From contig NZ_CP027727.1 in assembly GCF_003851685.1 (NCBI RefSeq), forward strand, positions 3,100,001 through 3,164,000: a stretch of DNA of 64,000 nt, written 5' to 3'. Of this stretch, positions 1-7,181 are shown piece after piece. The position numbers were made by a program, and so were the translations under genes. Every line of letters begins with the position of its first letter. Positions within the stretch are counted from its first letter, which is position 1. Source of the DNA: Pseudomonas sp. R5-89-07 (GTDB taxonomy: Bacteria > Pseudomonadota > Gammaproteobacteria > Pseudomonadales > Pseudomonadaceae). Below the pieces are notes generated by a model, which had not been told where the DNA came from, did not search any database, and worked only from the letters and a program-made list of their open reading frames with translations.

Positions 1-594
1 ATCATCCACCAGCATGACACTGGCCAGATACACCTCGGCCGCCACTGCCGGGTCGTTGGCAAACTCGGCGAAATCCGCAGCATCCAATGGCTTGGCGACC
101 TCAGCGTCAAGCCACTGCTGCAGTTGCGGGTCGTCAGTGTGCTTGCCCAGTTCATTGGAAATCAGCTGCTGCTCTTTCTCATCGATCCGGCCATCGGCCT
201 TCGCGGCAGCGATCAGTGCACGCAGCACCGCATGGCTGTGTGCTTCGATTTGCGCGCCTGAAAGCTGGTCGGCCGTCTGGAAGGCTTGCTGCGGCTGGCT
301 CGCCTGCTGGCTCTGCCAGGCCTGGTACGCCTTGAAGGCCATCATCCCGAGAGACGCCAACGCGGCGTAGTTCATACCGCCTGCACGCCCTTGCGCCGGG
401 CGCGTCGCCGCGCCACCGCCCAACATGCCGCCAAGCCCACCCAATAAATCCCCCAGACCGCCGCCGCCAGCAGCGGTACCGCCACTGGTACCTTTGAGCA
501 GCCCGCCAAGCAGCCCGCCCAGGCCGCCGCCCGAAGAAGCGCCGCCCTGGCCTGCGCCGCGCAACAGTTGTTCCAGTAGATCGCTGGTATTCAT
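1..594 (-). CDS. DUF533 / YebE-like TerB-fold protein (partial, C-terminus beyond window)
   Basis: Reads from the ATG at 594 off the left edge, 198 codons present. The first ~65 residues are a Gly-rich tract built on repeated GGLGGLLGG-like blocks. A Met/Ala/Tyr-rich hydrophobic stretch follows, then a TerB-like helical domain containing AKADGRIDEKEQQ. This layout is that of the DUF533 family (E. coli YebE), inner-membrane-associated proteins of unknown biochemical role. It is chromosomal, outside the prophage. The family call is from motif layout; the missing C-terminus does not affect it. Confidence 0.8.
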   Translation of the reverse strand, partial: MNTSDLLEQLLRGAGQGGASSGGGLGGLLGGLLKGTSGGTAAGGGGLGDLLGGLGGMLGGGAATRPAQGRAGGMNYAALASLGMMAFKAYQAWQSQQASQPQQAFQTADQLSGAQIEAHSHAVLRALIAAAKADGRIDEKEQQLISNELGKHTDDPQLQQWLDAEVAKPLDAADFAEFANDPAVAAEVYLASVMLVDD

Positions 595-718
595 TGGTGT
601 CGCCCTCCTGGGCGCGTAGTGGCGTTAATCAACCTTAGTCCGCCCTTGATGGAACACCATGACCGCCGGGCGGGCAAGCTTTATGATGGCGCCACCTTGC
701 CACTGAAAGGAAATTACA

Positions 719-1246
719 GTGAACCGCATCGAGCACATTGCGTTGATGGCCAACTACAACCAATGGATGAATCGCAAGGTCTACGAAGCCGCCGGCAAGC
801 TGACCGACGTGGCGCTGGCCGTCGACCGACAGGCGTTTTTCGGCTCTATCCTCGGCACCCTGAATCACCTGATGCTGGGCGACACGGTGTGGCTAAAACG
901 CTTCGCCGAGCACCCGGCAGGTTTTACCGCGTTGCTACCCTTGAGCACCATCGCCACACCTGCGGATCTGGGGCAGCTGGCGTTCGCCGACATTCGCGAA
1001 CTCTCGGCCCATCGCGCCTGGCTGGATCAACTGATCCTCAATTGGGCCGGCAATCTGCAGGAAACCGATCTGGACCAGCCCTTGCGCTATCACAACATGC
1101 GCGGTGCAGCCCAAGAGAAACCATTCTTCGCCCTGCTGCTGCATTTTTTCAATCACCAGACCCACCATCGCGGCCAGGTGACCACGCTGTTGAGTCAGGC
1201 CGGTGTGGACGTGGGCGATACCGACTTGCTCGCGTTGATTGACTGA
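719..1246 (+). CDS. DinB family protein (putative metal-dependent hydrolase/thiol transferase fold)
   Basis: 175 aa. The start is GTG at 719, chosen because GAAAGGA lies 9 bases upstream and the protein begins MNRIEHIALMANYNQW as DinB/DUF664 proteins do. The metal-site histidines of the fold are visible: one in NHLMLGD (about residue 51) and the pair in NHQTHHRGQ (about 145-149). The family is a four-helix bundle; members include thiol transferases but most have no assigned substrate. It is monocistronic and faces a small minus-strand gene across a terminator-like hairpin. Confidence 0.85.
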   Translation: MNRIEHIALMANYNQWMNRKVYEAAGKLTDVALAVDRQAFFGSILGTLNHLMLGDTVWLKRFAEHPAGFTALLPLSTIATPADLGQLAFADIRELSAHRAWLDQLILNWAGNLQETDLDQPLRYHNMRGAAQEKPFFALLLHFFNHQTHHRGQVTTLLSQAGVDVGDTDLLALID

Positions 1247-1276
1247 ACGCGGCATCAGTTTGCAATTGACGCAAAA

Positions 1277-1305
1277 AAGTGTGGAAGGACGCTTGCGCCC
1301 TCCCA
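1277..1305. terminator. Bidirectional terminator-like hairpin between convergent genes
   Basis: GTGGAAGG and CCCTCCCAC arms (imperfect) enclose a short loop, with an A-run on the left. It sits between the DinB-like gene and the convergent small gene, so it could end transcription from both sides. Confidence 0.5.
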
Positions 1306-1317
1306 CGTTCACTTTAC

Positions 1318-1509
1318 TCAATCGTCGTTGGACACCGGCCTGGCGCGTACCTTATGCGTCGGCAGCGTGGCGGCATAGGCCAGCGCCTGCTCGCGGGAAT
1401 TGAACGACGCCAACCGGTCCTTATGGGTACACACCCGCCACGGACCGTAGTTGACCTGCACGACCTCGTACCCATTCAGGTGCAGTTTTTTCAGCAGTGG
1501 AGCGCTCAT
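1318..1509 (-). CDS. Small conserved Pseudomonas protein, unknown function
   Basis: 63 aa with the start at ATG 1509, which has GGAGG 5 bases upstream; an in-frame GTG two codons earlier (1515) overlaps that site and is less likely. The protein is basic and cytoplasmic in look, with a GYEVVQVNYGPWRVCTHKD core suggesting a small beta-hairpin plus helix fold. I do not recognise a functional family. Confidence 0.65.
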   Translation of the reverse strand: MSAPLLKKLHLNGYEVVQVNYGPWRVCTHKDRLASFNSREQALAYAATLPTHKVRARPVSNDD

Positions 1510-1601
1510 AGTCACCTCCGTTTCCTGAGATTTCCAAGCGTTACACGCCCCACCTTACACCCGCTGTCAGCGCAGTGACGACCGTGCGTCGTAGCGATTC
1601 A

Positions 1602-2078
1602 TCACTTCACCTTGCTGCTCAACGTGTCCACATTGCGCTTCAAATCATCCAGGCTGCGCTTGAGCCCCTCGATCTCGCCTTTTTGCCGATCTATGGTGGT
1701 TTTCTGCTCCTCCAATGCGCGCTTGAGGCTGGCAACCTGACTGTCATTGCTGCTGGTGCTGGAGCCATCCTTGCGTTTGAATTCCTCGAAAGCGCGGTCT
1801 TGGCCTTCTACTTTGCTCTTGAGGCTCTGCAATTCGCTGAGGCCAACCTTCTGGGCCTCCTGCAACGCCTCGATATCCCTGACTTTAATACTCGACGGTC
1901 TCAACACATATCTATCGTCCCCATCCGCCGAGGCACCGGTCAACGCGTCCCCCCTCGACGCCTCGAACTCCCCCCACTTCACCGCAACCCCCGCCTGCGC
2001 CGGAGCGATTATCGCAGCGCCCAACAGCCCCACCATGCCTGCAGCTATCATCCAAGACTGCATACGGACCTTGCGCAT
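1602..2078 (-). CDS. Periplasmic coiled-coil protein with signal peptide
   Basis: 158 aa. ATG 2078 is preceded by AAGGAG; the longer open frame upstream is not needed. Residues 1-28 form a signal peptide (MRKVRMQSWMIAAGMVGLLG, cleavage likely after APAQA). The mature part has a short conserved head and then, from about residue 75 to the end, heptad-like Leu/Lys/Glu repeats (SLKRALEEQKTTIDRQKGEI) typical of a long coiled coil. Exported; the partner is unknown. Function is not inferable from sequence. Confidence 0.7.
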   Translation of the reverse strand: MRKVRMQSWMIAAGMVGLLGAAIIAPAQAGVAVKWGEFEASRGDALTGASADGDDRYVLRPSSIKVRDIEALQEAQKVGLSELQSLKSKVEGQDRAFEEFKRKDGSSTSSNDSQVASLKRALEEQKTTIDRQKGEIEGLKRSLDDLKRNVDTLSSKVK

Positions 2079-2248
2079 CAACTGACTCCTTAGCGAACTG
2101 CCGAGATGGCATATCGCCATGACTGTCATTTGGAGGACTTGTTCCTGGGCTGGGCCTATATCGTTTGAACAGACGAGAAGGCCGCGTAGACCACTGATCT
2201 GACAGGTTTTTTCAGATGAATCTTTGTGCAGGAAAGCGTGTATCGAGG

Positions 2249-2277
2249 TTGCGCCGAAGCGCCTTGATCTATATATT
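2249..2277 (+). promoter_or_regulatory. Probable sigma70 promoter of tRNA-Leu
   Basis: TTGCGC (2249-2254), 17 bases, TATATT (2272-2277), followed by a G+C-rich discriminator (GCACCCC) as expected for a stable-RNA promoter. The mature tRNA begins about 25 bases downstream. Confidence 0.55.
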
Positions 2278-2302
2278 CGCACCCCTGCTGCACCGCGCTA
2301 CC

Positions 2303-2389
2303 GCCCGAATGGCGAAACTGGTAGACGCATGGGACTTAAAATCCCCCGCTCGTAAGGGCGTCCCGGTTCGATTCCGGGTTCGGGCACCA
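2303..2389 (+). tRNA. tRNA-Leu(UAA)
   Basis: 87 nt including encoded CCA. The acceptor stem GCCCGAA pairs with TTCGGGC. The anticodon loop CTTAAAA gives anticodon TAA, a long variable arm is present (type II tRNA), and the T-loop is GGTTCGATTCC. The gene is whole and should be functional. Its 3' 58 bp are the phage core attachment sequence, so integration rebuilt the gene. Confidence 0.97.
2332..2389 (+). repeat. attL core, 58-bp direct repeat with 57742-57799
   Basis: From GGACTTAAAATCCC to CGGGCACCA the sequence is identical to 57742-57799. It covers the anticodon loop to the CCA end of tRNA-Leu. The tyrosine integrase gene ends 118 bp before the other copy, so these two repeats are the attL/attR of the prophage. 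Confidence 0.93.
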
Positions 2390-2399
2390 CAGATATCAA

Positions 2400-2437
2400 G
2401 GGCTTGCCAGGGAAACCTGAGCAGGCCCTTATCTTTT
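2400..2437 (+). terminator. Terminator behind tRNA-Leu (phage-side copy)
   Basis: GGGCTTGCCAGG, a GAAA loop and CCTGAGCAGGCCC form a long stem followed by TTATCTTTT. A nearly identical hairpin (one base changed) lies at 61751-61788 after the decayed att copy. Confidence 0.75.
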
Positions 2438-2440
2438 CTG

Positions 2441-2470
2441 TTCCGCAATTTCACAAGCTGTTCCGCAATT
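2441..2470 (+). repeat. Two direct TTCCGCAATT repeats, candidate integrase arm-type sites
   Basis: TTCCGCAATT occurs at 2441-2450 and 2461-2470, 20 bp apart, about 52 and 72 bp inside the attL core. A third TTCCGCAAT lies at 57631-57639, on the other side of the core in the circular phage. Position and spacing resemble arm sites of lambda-type integrases; binding is inferred. Confidence 0.4.
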
Positions 2471-2594
2471 CCCCCTCTCCGGCGTCCTGCTGACCGAATT
2501 ACCACTACCAAAAATCAAGCGAACTACGCGCGCATCCTAAGGCTCTATCAGGAGAAACCTGGGCATTTCCAGGCCAAACCGCATGGAGCTGAAT

Positions 2595-2771
2595 ATGTCT
2601 GACGATCTGAACAACCGCGGCCCTCAAGACCGTGCTCGAGTGAACACTTCAGAAGCCTGGGAAGTGAAGCATTGGACGAAGGAATTCGGCGTAACTGAAC
2701 AGCAGCTCAAAGACGCGGTGAAAGCTGTCGGCCCCATGGTCGACGACGTTCGTAAAAAACTCGGTAAGTGA
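2595..2771 (+). CDS. DUF3606 family small protein
   Basis: 58 aa, starting at ATG 2595 with GGAG 6 bases upstream (an in-frame ATG at 2583 has no good ribosome site). Nearly the whole length matches the DUF3606 pattern: RGPQDRARVNTSEAWEVKHW followed by a KEFGVTEQQL helix and VRKKLGK end. These are small, probably helix-turn-helix-like proteins of unknown role, common in Pseudomonas and its phages. First gene inside attL. Confidence 0.8.
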   Translation: MSDDLNNRGPQDRARVNTSEAWEVKHWTKEFGVTEQQLKDAVKAVGPMVDDVRKKLGK

Positions 2772-2779
2772 AACGTGGT

Positions 2780-2805
2780 ATCGCCCTGCGCTGCTGCAGG
2801 GCGAT
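2780..2805 (+). terminator. Hairpin after the DUF3606 gene
   Basis: ATCGCCCTGC and GCAGGGCGAT are perfect 10-bp arms with a 6-base loop, 9 bp after the stop codon. No strong T-run follows, so termination may be weak. Confidence 0.55.
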
Positions 2806-2888
2806 TAACCCAACCCCTTCCTGGCGTTCTGCCGACCTCAAAAAATCCTTTTAAGCTGCTACGCTGTCCTCTTCAAGGAGGAACAACG

Positions 2889-3098
2889 ATGCCGAACACA
2901 GATTTACTCCCTTCCCTGCTTTCCAAACTCTACGAGAACCAACTCGCCCTCGAAGCCGCCATTTTAGAACTGTCGAATTGGGTGGGTCAGCACGGTTCTG
3001 CCGAGGTGGCTGATAACGTCCGCGGCGCGCTTTTCACCATCGGCCACAACGAAGAATTCATAAAAATGACCCTGGCAGTTTTGCAGACCCCGGAATGA
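2889..3098 (+). CDS. Small helical protein, unknown function
   Basis: 69 aa from ATG 2889 with AAGGAGG 8 bases upstream. It is predicted mostly helical (LLSKLYENQLALEAAILELS), has no signal or membrane segment, and ends 3 bp before the convergent umuC stop. Proteins of this kind often sit beside umuDC in Pseudomonas prophages; I do not know the function. Confidence 0.65.
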   Translation: MPNTDLLPSLLSKLYENQLALEAAILELSNWVGQHGSAEVADNVRGALFTIGHNEEFIKMTLAVLQTPE

Positions 3099-3101
3099 GC
3101 T

Positions 3102-4376
3102 CTATTTGCAGGCAACGGTCCATAACTGGTCCAGCTTGGTGGTATAGCTTTGACTCATCATCTCCCTGCGCATACCCCAGTCGGGGTTAGTGGGCACGCT
3201 GGCAGATCGAAGCGTGCCCCTTCCCCACCGACCGTTGATCTGGTCCAGCACCGTCATAACCCGAGTTGACTCGGCCGGCTGTGAAACTGCGAAAAGATCG
3301 TCGGTGTATTCGCCTGGCTGGCACAGGTTGAGCAGCATCACCTCGGCTTTGCTGTAATTGAACCCCGGTCGGAAGATCCTATCGAGCGAATCAACCGCCG
3401 CCTTGGTGAGCAAGCGCACGTCGTCAGTGGGATACGGCATATCGACCACAACGCCGTTGGCATACTTCGCCTCCTCCGGGTTGAACATCCCGGTGCGGAT
3501 GCAAACGCGGACCTTCTTACACAGCGAGTTTTGCGCGCGGAGCTTTTCGGAGGCCCGCATCATGTAGGTGGCCACCGCTTCCTTGATCGGGGGCAACTCG
3601 GTAAGGCGCTTGCCGAACATCCGGCTACAGCAGATTTCTTGCTTCGGCGGGTCTGGCTCATCCAGCTCCAGGCACGACGTGCCGGCCAGCTCCCGCGCAG
3701 TTTTCTCGATCACCACGCTGAATTTCTTGCGCAGCGTCCAGGGATCGGCCTTGGCCAAGTCCATCGCGGACTTGATGCCCATGGCGTCGAGGTGAAGTTT
3801 CATCTTCCGGCCCACGCCCCACACTTCTGCGACGTCGGTATTGCGCAACACCCAATCGCGCTTGACCGGATGGGTGATATTCACCACACCGCCGGTTTGA
3901 GCCTGGAGTCGCTTTGCTGTGTGGTTGGCCAGCTTTGCCAGGGTCTTGGTGTTCGCGATGCCGACCCCAACGGGAATACCGGTGCCGCGCAATACCTGTG
4001 CCCTGATCTGGCGCCCAAGGGCATCCAGCCCTGGTATTCCCGTGAGGTCGGCGAAGGCTTCATCAATGCTGTAAATCTCGACGGCAGGCACCATCGATTC
4101 AATCAGCGTCATCACCCGTTCGCTCATGTCGCCATAAAGTGCATAGTTCGATGAGAAGGGAACGATGCCGTGCTGCTTGAGCTTGTGCTTGATCTGGAAA
4201 TACGGCTCGCCCATCTTGATAAAGGGCTTGGCGTCATAACTCCGGGCAATCACGCACCCGTCGTTATTGCTCAGCACCACAATGGGCGTTTTGGCTAAGT
4301 CGGGACGAAACACCCGTTCACAGCTCGCGTAAAAGCTGTTGCAGTCGATCAGCGCGAAAACAGGCGTATTAGACAT
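3102..4376 (-). CDS. umuC: DNA polymerase V catalytic subunit UmuC (RulB-like)
   Basis: 424 aa, the usual UmuC length. Y-family polymerase motifs: FALIDCNSFYASCERVF at residues 8-24 with the metal-binding Asp, and YSIDEAFADL (~100) with the catalytic Asp-Glu pair. A helix-hairpin-helix region (GVGRKMKLHLDAMGIKSAMD) and the little-finger domain follow. Together with UmuD' it performs error-prone translesion synthesis. It overlaps the end of umuD by 8 bp (translational coupling). The LexA box before umuD makes both SOS-inducible. In a prophage this raises mutation and damage tolerance of the host. Confidence 0.95.
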   Translation of the reverse strand: MSNTPVFALIDCNSFYASCERVFRPDLAKTPIVVLSNNDGCVIARSYDAKPFIKMGEPYFQIKHKLKQHGIVPFSSNYALYGDMSERVMTLIESMVPAVEIYSIDEAFADLTGIPGLDALGRQIRAQVLRGTGIPVGVGIANTKTLAKLANHTAKRLQAQTGGVVNITHPVKRDWVLRNTDVAEVWGVGRKMKLHLDAMGIKSAMDLAKADPWTLRKKFSVVIEKTARELAGTSCLELDEPDPPKQEICCSRMFGKRLTELPPIKEAVATYMMRASEKLRAQNSLCKKVRVCIRTGMFNPEEAKYANGVVVDMPYPTDDVRLLTKAAVDSLDRIFRPGFNYSKAEVMLLNLCQPGEYTDDLFAVSQPAESTRVMTVLDQINGRWGRGTLRSASVPTNPDWGMRREMMSQSYTTKLDQLWTVACK

Positions 4377-4794
4377 GACTCCGCACCGTGCTGGTGATCA
4401 CGCCCCAAATCGACAGTTCGTCGCCTTCCAAGACGTACCGCGCTGGGTATTTCGGGTTTTCTGAAAGCAGGATCACCTCGCTCCCACGCTTGCAGAGGCG
4501 CTTGCACATGGGATCGTTATTGAGCAAAGCGACCACTATATGACCGTGAGCCGGCTCAATAGAACGGTCCACGACAGCCAGGTCGCCCTCGAAGATGCCG
4601 GCGCCTTGCATGCTTTCGCCGGTGATAGCGATCAGGTAGACGTGCGGCGCCCTGATATTTAGGACCTCATCCAATGAGATGTGCTGCTCGATATGGTCGG
4701 CTGCAGGTGATGGAAACCCAGCAGGAACCCGAAACGAGCAAAAAGGCAGCTTCGTGCCGCCTTCGGATATAGGACCTAAAATGGTAAAGCTCAT
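4369..4794 (-). CDS. umuD: DNA polymerase V accessory protein UmuD (RulA-like), S24 peptidase
   Basis: 141 aa. ATG 4794 gives MSFTILGPIS, the standard length; the upstream extension is discarded. The self-cleavage site is Ala25-Gly26 (VPAGFPSPAAD), the catalytic Ser61 lies in GESMQGAG and Lys98 in MCKRLCK, one residue offset from E. coli S60/K97. RecA filaments would stimulate cleavage to UmuD', the active polymerase subunit. Promoter and LexA box lie just upstream. Confidence 0.93.
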   Translation of the reverse strand: MSFTILGPISEGGTKLPFCSFRVPAGFPSPAADHIEQHISLDEVLNIRAPHVYLIAITGESMQGAGIFEGDLAVVDRSIEPAHGHIVVALLNNDPMCKRLCKRGSEVILLSENPKYPARYVLEGDELSIWGVITSTVRSHV

Positions 4795-4814
4795 GATGCA
4801 GCCTTCTACGTGCA

Positions 4815-4857
4815 CTGTACGAATGTACAGTTAACTTTGCAGGCGACTCGCGGTCAA
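4815..4857 (-). promoter_or_regulatory. umuDC promoter with LexA (SOS) box
   Basis: On the minus strand TTGACC (4857-4852), 17 bases, TTAACT (4834-4829), then the 16-bp LexA box CTGTACGAATGTACAG at 4815-4830 (perfect CTGT-N8-ACAG form), overlapping the -10 and start point. LexA bound here should block umuDC until DNA damage. Confidence 0.85.
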
Positions 4858-4895
4858 TTTGTCTGTAGGGGATTTCGACAGACGGAGAGGTTGCC

Positions 4896-4976
4896 ATGTG
4901 TGGAAGGCTTTCGCAGTACAGCAGGATCCACGCCCTGCTCGTGGATGAACTGGCTGAGACCGGCGCATGTACATAG
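4896..4976 (+). pseudogene. 5' fragment of a second SRAP (YedK/HMCES-like) gene
   Basis: ATG at 4896 opens MCGRLSQYSRIHALLVDELA and stops after 26 codons at TAG 4974. The first nine residues are identical to the intact SRAP gene at 5392, including the invariant Cys2, and a purine-rich ribosome site is kept. No SRAP core follows: 4977-5099 has no recognisable reading frame. It looks like a truncated duplicate or a recombination scar beside the umuDC promoter. Confidence 0.6.
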
Positions 4977-5099
4977 GCTGCGGGGGAATGTCGCGGGGCT
5001 CGCCCGGGAGGAATGAGCTGTCGTTGCGGGCCCGCGCGACCACTTGCCCAGAGGGGGAGAAAGCGGTTGCTGCTGGATGCGAACATTTATAAGCAGCCG

Positions 5100-5309
5100 C
5101 TAACCTAGCTCGTCAGCGTAAGCCGCGACCGCTTCGTTTACACGACGGCACCACTCGCGGTATTTGATCAGACCTCGGAGCTTAAGATAATCGGCCACCA
5201 AGAGGCGAAACTCGTATCGGTCTCTAGGCGTCGCCGAAAAAAAAGAAGGTCTATGGGATTCCCCACCTCTAGCCTCTCGGGCCTTGGAATACTGAACATC
5301 GGCCCTCAT
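5100..5309 (-). CDS. Small basic protein, unknown function
   Basis: 69 aa from ATG 5309, with AGAGG 8 bases upstream (a TTG two codons earlier is less likely). Rich in Arg/Tyr/Glu, with a helical second half (RDRYEFRLLVADYLKLRGLI). No known domain seen. It diverges from the SRAP gene and lies between the SRAP fragment and the intact gene. Confidence 0.5.
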   Translation of the reverse strand: MRADVQYSKAREARGGESHRPSFFSATPRDRYEFRLLVADYLKLRGLIKYREWCRRVNEAVAAYADELG

Positions 5310-5391
5310 GACCAATCCTCTTTGCTAGTGTCTACTTTATAGAAACTGCCCAAGCTCGCCTGTTCACGGGCACCGACGAGTGGAGATTTGT

Positions 5392-6084
5392 ATGTGTGGA
5401 CGACTTTCTCAGTACAGCGGCATTCACGACTTCGTTGCAGCCCTGAGCATGCCCAACGTCCTGGTGAACTCCGTGGGCGATCAACCGATTGAGCGGTACA
5501 ACGTGGCACCCACTACCGCGGTTGGGTTGCTGCACCTGCAGGGTGATCTCTTGAACGCCGATCCGGTGCGCTGGGGATGGCGGCCGCACTGGGCGAAAGA
5601 CCGGGCAGCTCCAATCAATGCCCGCGTCGAGAAGGTCGCCCACGGCCCGTTCTTCCGGGCCATCTGGCCGCACCGCGCCATCACGCCGATAGACAATTGG
5701 TTTGAGTGGGTGGATGAAGGTGGGCACAAGAAGCAGCCCTACCTGATCCGCCGGCGGGACCGTGCGCCGATATTCTGTGCGGCCATTGGTCAACTGCCGG
5801 ACGCCGACGAGGGCCCGGGCGAGCACGACGGCTTTGTGATCATCACCGCCGACAGCGCCGGCGGAATGGTGGATGTACACGACCGGCGGCCCGTGGTACT
5901 GGCGCCTGAGCTGGCTCGGGAATGGCTCGATCCGGCTACACCCAAGGAGCGCGCCGAGCAGATGGCGCTGCACCAGGGAGAGCCATCCGAGGTGTTCGAA
6001 TGGTTCAAGGTCGACAAGGCCGTGGGCAACGTGCGGAACCAGGGTCTGGATTTAATTCAGCCCATCAGCGAGCCACGGCCCTGA
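5392..6084 (+). CDS. SRAP domain protein (YedK/HMCES-like abasic-site DNA-protein crosslinker)
   Basis: 230 aa. ATG 5392 is chosen because Met removal must expose Cys2 (MCGRLSQ), which in this family forms a thiazolidine crosslink with abasic sites in single-stranded DNA. The conserved NAR-x-E (INARVEKVA), the PIDNWFEW core and the His in VHDRRPVVL (~165) are all present, so it appears active. It lies beside umuDC, a common SOS-linked setting, and its 3' end overlaps the spanin gene on the other strand by 20 bp. Confidence 0.92.
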   Translation: MCGRLSQYSGIHDFVAALSMPNVLVNSVGDQPIERYNVAPTTAVGLLHLQGDLLNADPVRWGWRPHWAKDRAAPINARVEKVAHGPFFRAIWPHRAITPIDNWFEWVDEGGHKKQPYLIRRRDRAPIFCAAIGQLPDADEGPGEHDGFVIITADSAGGMVDVHDRRPVVLAPELAREWLDPATPKERAEQMALHQGEPSEVFEWFKVDKAVGNVRNQGLDLIQPISEPRP

Positions 6085-6592
6085 CGTACGCCTGACAGGC
6101 ACGCAAGGCGATTATGGCGTTATCGCCGTCGTCGGTGATGCGGATAATTCTTTGAGCATGCGCTGGGTCAAGCTGGGCTCGACGGGCTGCATGAACCAAG
6201 CCGACGGCGCCGGCGGAGGCAGGCACGTTGCAGCCACTGGCTGGATCTTCGGCAAGGAGGACTGACAACCGGACATCAGCAGTGGTAAGGCGATCGCGCA
6301 GAGCAGCTTGGTTGCGTTGGGCATCGGATAGTTCCTTGATGTGTTGTTGGTCCTGGGTGGCGAGCTGCTGCTCGGTGGCCAAGCGCTTGTTCTGCTCGGC
6401 CCTCTGCTGCCGCCACGCCTCGTTGGTGATGGCGTCGAGCTGATCCTGGTGCGCGGCACTCTGCGCCGATAGCTGCTCAGACAGTTTCTTGCCCATGCGC
6501 CAGTCCTGCACCTGCCACGTCACGCCGGCGGCACCGGCCATCAGCAGCAGGATCAGCGCCACCAGGCCGGCCAACTTCTGAACCGGCGTCAT
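6065..6592 (-). CDS. Rz: Inner-membrane spanin Rz
   Basis: 175 aa: an N-terminal membrane anchor (about residues 6-28, LAGLVALILLLMAGAAGVTW), then a long Gln/Ala-rich periplasmic coiled coil (to ~105) and a C-terminal tail with a Cys pair. This is the i-spanin layout. With Rz1 it fuses inner and outer membranes in the last step of lysis. It follows the endolysin with a 4-bp overlap. Confidence 0.88.
   Translation of the reverse strand: MTPVQKLAGLVALILLLMAGAAGVTWQVQDWRMGKKLSEQLSAQSAAHQDQLDAITNEAWRQQRAEQNKRLATEQQLATQDQQHIKELSDAQRNQAALRDRLTTADVRLSVLLAEDPASGCNVPASAGAVGLVHAARRAQLDPAHAQRIIRITDDGDNAIIALRACQAYVRAVAR
6112..6324 (-). CDS. Rz1: Outer-membrane spanin lipoprotein Rz1, embedded out of frame in Rz
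   Basis: 70 aa, lying wholly inside Rz in another frame. ATG 6324 opens MPNATKLLCAIALPLLMSGC, a lipoprotein signal with lipobox LMSGC. A short Pro-rich mature part (CLPPPAPS) follows, as in other o-spanins. The longer open frame upstream is Rz shadow. The nested Rz/Rz1 arrangement is typical of lambda-like phages. Confidence 0.85.
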   Translation of the reverse strand: MPNATKLLCAIALPLLMSGCQSSLPKIQPVAATCLPPPAPSAWFMQPVEPSLTQRMLKELSASPTTAITP

Positions 6593-7122
6593 GCCAGAAC
6601 CTTCAGCGCTTTGTCGTACAGCGCCTGGCGGTCGGCCTGGCCGGTGAGGCCGCCGTTAATGCGCCGAGTGATCTTCACGAATTGCCCTTGGTCCGCCAGC
6701 GTGTTCAGGCCCTTGGTCGACCAAAACCAGGCAGCAGACATGGCGGCGTGCTGGGGCAACTCAAGCAATTCAGGCTTGTTGATCAGGTCCAGGCCCAGCG
6801 CCTCGCCGCACGCTGCGTAATTGGCCCGGCCAGTAATCTGGATCAAGCCGCGGCCACGGTACTTCGAGCCGTCACCCTTCACGGTGTTACCTAGATCGGC
6901 CCGGCCTTCGTACGTGAGCTGCTGCGCCGTTGGCCCCCAGATCTCGCGAACCCAGCGCAACTGGCCGGACTCGTGCCCGACCTGGGCAATGAAAGCCGCC
7001 ACGCGCGCGGTGCCCACGATGCCGTAGCGACTCATGGCCGTGTTCAGGGCAGGAACAAAAACGCCGGCATTGCGGCCGGCGTTCGGGAGGATCTGCAGCA
7101 ACTGCTGCTCAGTGATTGGCAT
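6589..7122 (-). CDS. Endolysin, glycoside hydrolase family 19 (chitinase-like)
   Basis: 177 aa, without a signal peptide, so release needs a holin. The catalytic Glu lies in AQVGHESGQLRW (~E51), a second Glu in LTYEGRADLG, and the substrate-site YRGRGLIQITGR is fully kept. GH19 phage enzymes cleave the peptidoglycan glycan chain. ATG 7122 has TGGAGAAA just upstream, directly after a terminator (7137-7162). The likely holins lie 26 kb away near the terminase. Confidence 0.9.
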   Translation of the reverse strand: MPITEQQLLQILPNAGRNAGVFVPALNTAMSRYGIVGTARVAAFIAQVGHESGQLRWVREIWGPTAQQLTYEGRADLGNTVKGDGSKYRGRGLIQITGRANYAACGEALGLDLINKPELLELPQHAAMSAAWFWSTKGLNTLADQGQFVKITRRINGGLTGQADRQALYDKALKVLA

Positions 7123-7136
7123 GGCTTTCTCCAGGC

Positions 7137-7162
7137 AATAAAAAACCCGCTCGACGGCGGGT
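7137..7162 (-). terminator. Intrinsic terminator in the late operon (before endolysin)
   Basis: Minus strand ACCCGC / GCGGGT arms with a 6-base loop followed by TTTTTTATTGC, then the ribosome site of the endolysin. Late transcription must read through it. Confidence 0.75.
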
Positions 7163-7181
7163 ATTGGTCAGGCTGTGCAGG

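Noticed and set aside
2216..2602. Open frame running through tRNA-Leu
   Set aside because: It would translate the tRNA; the tRNA is intact and a protein here is not credible. The similar frames at 57620-57844 and 57726-58025 are rejected for the same reason.
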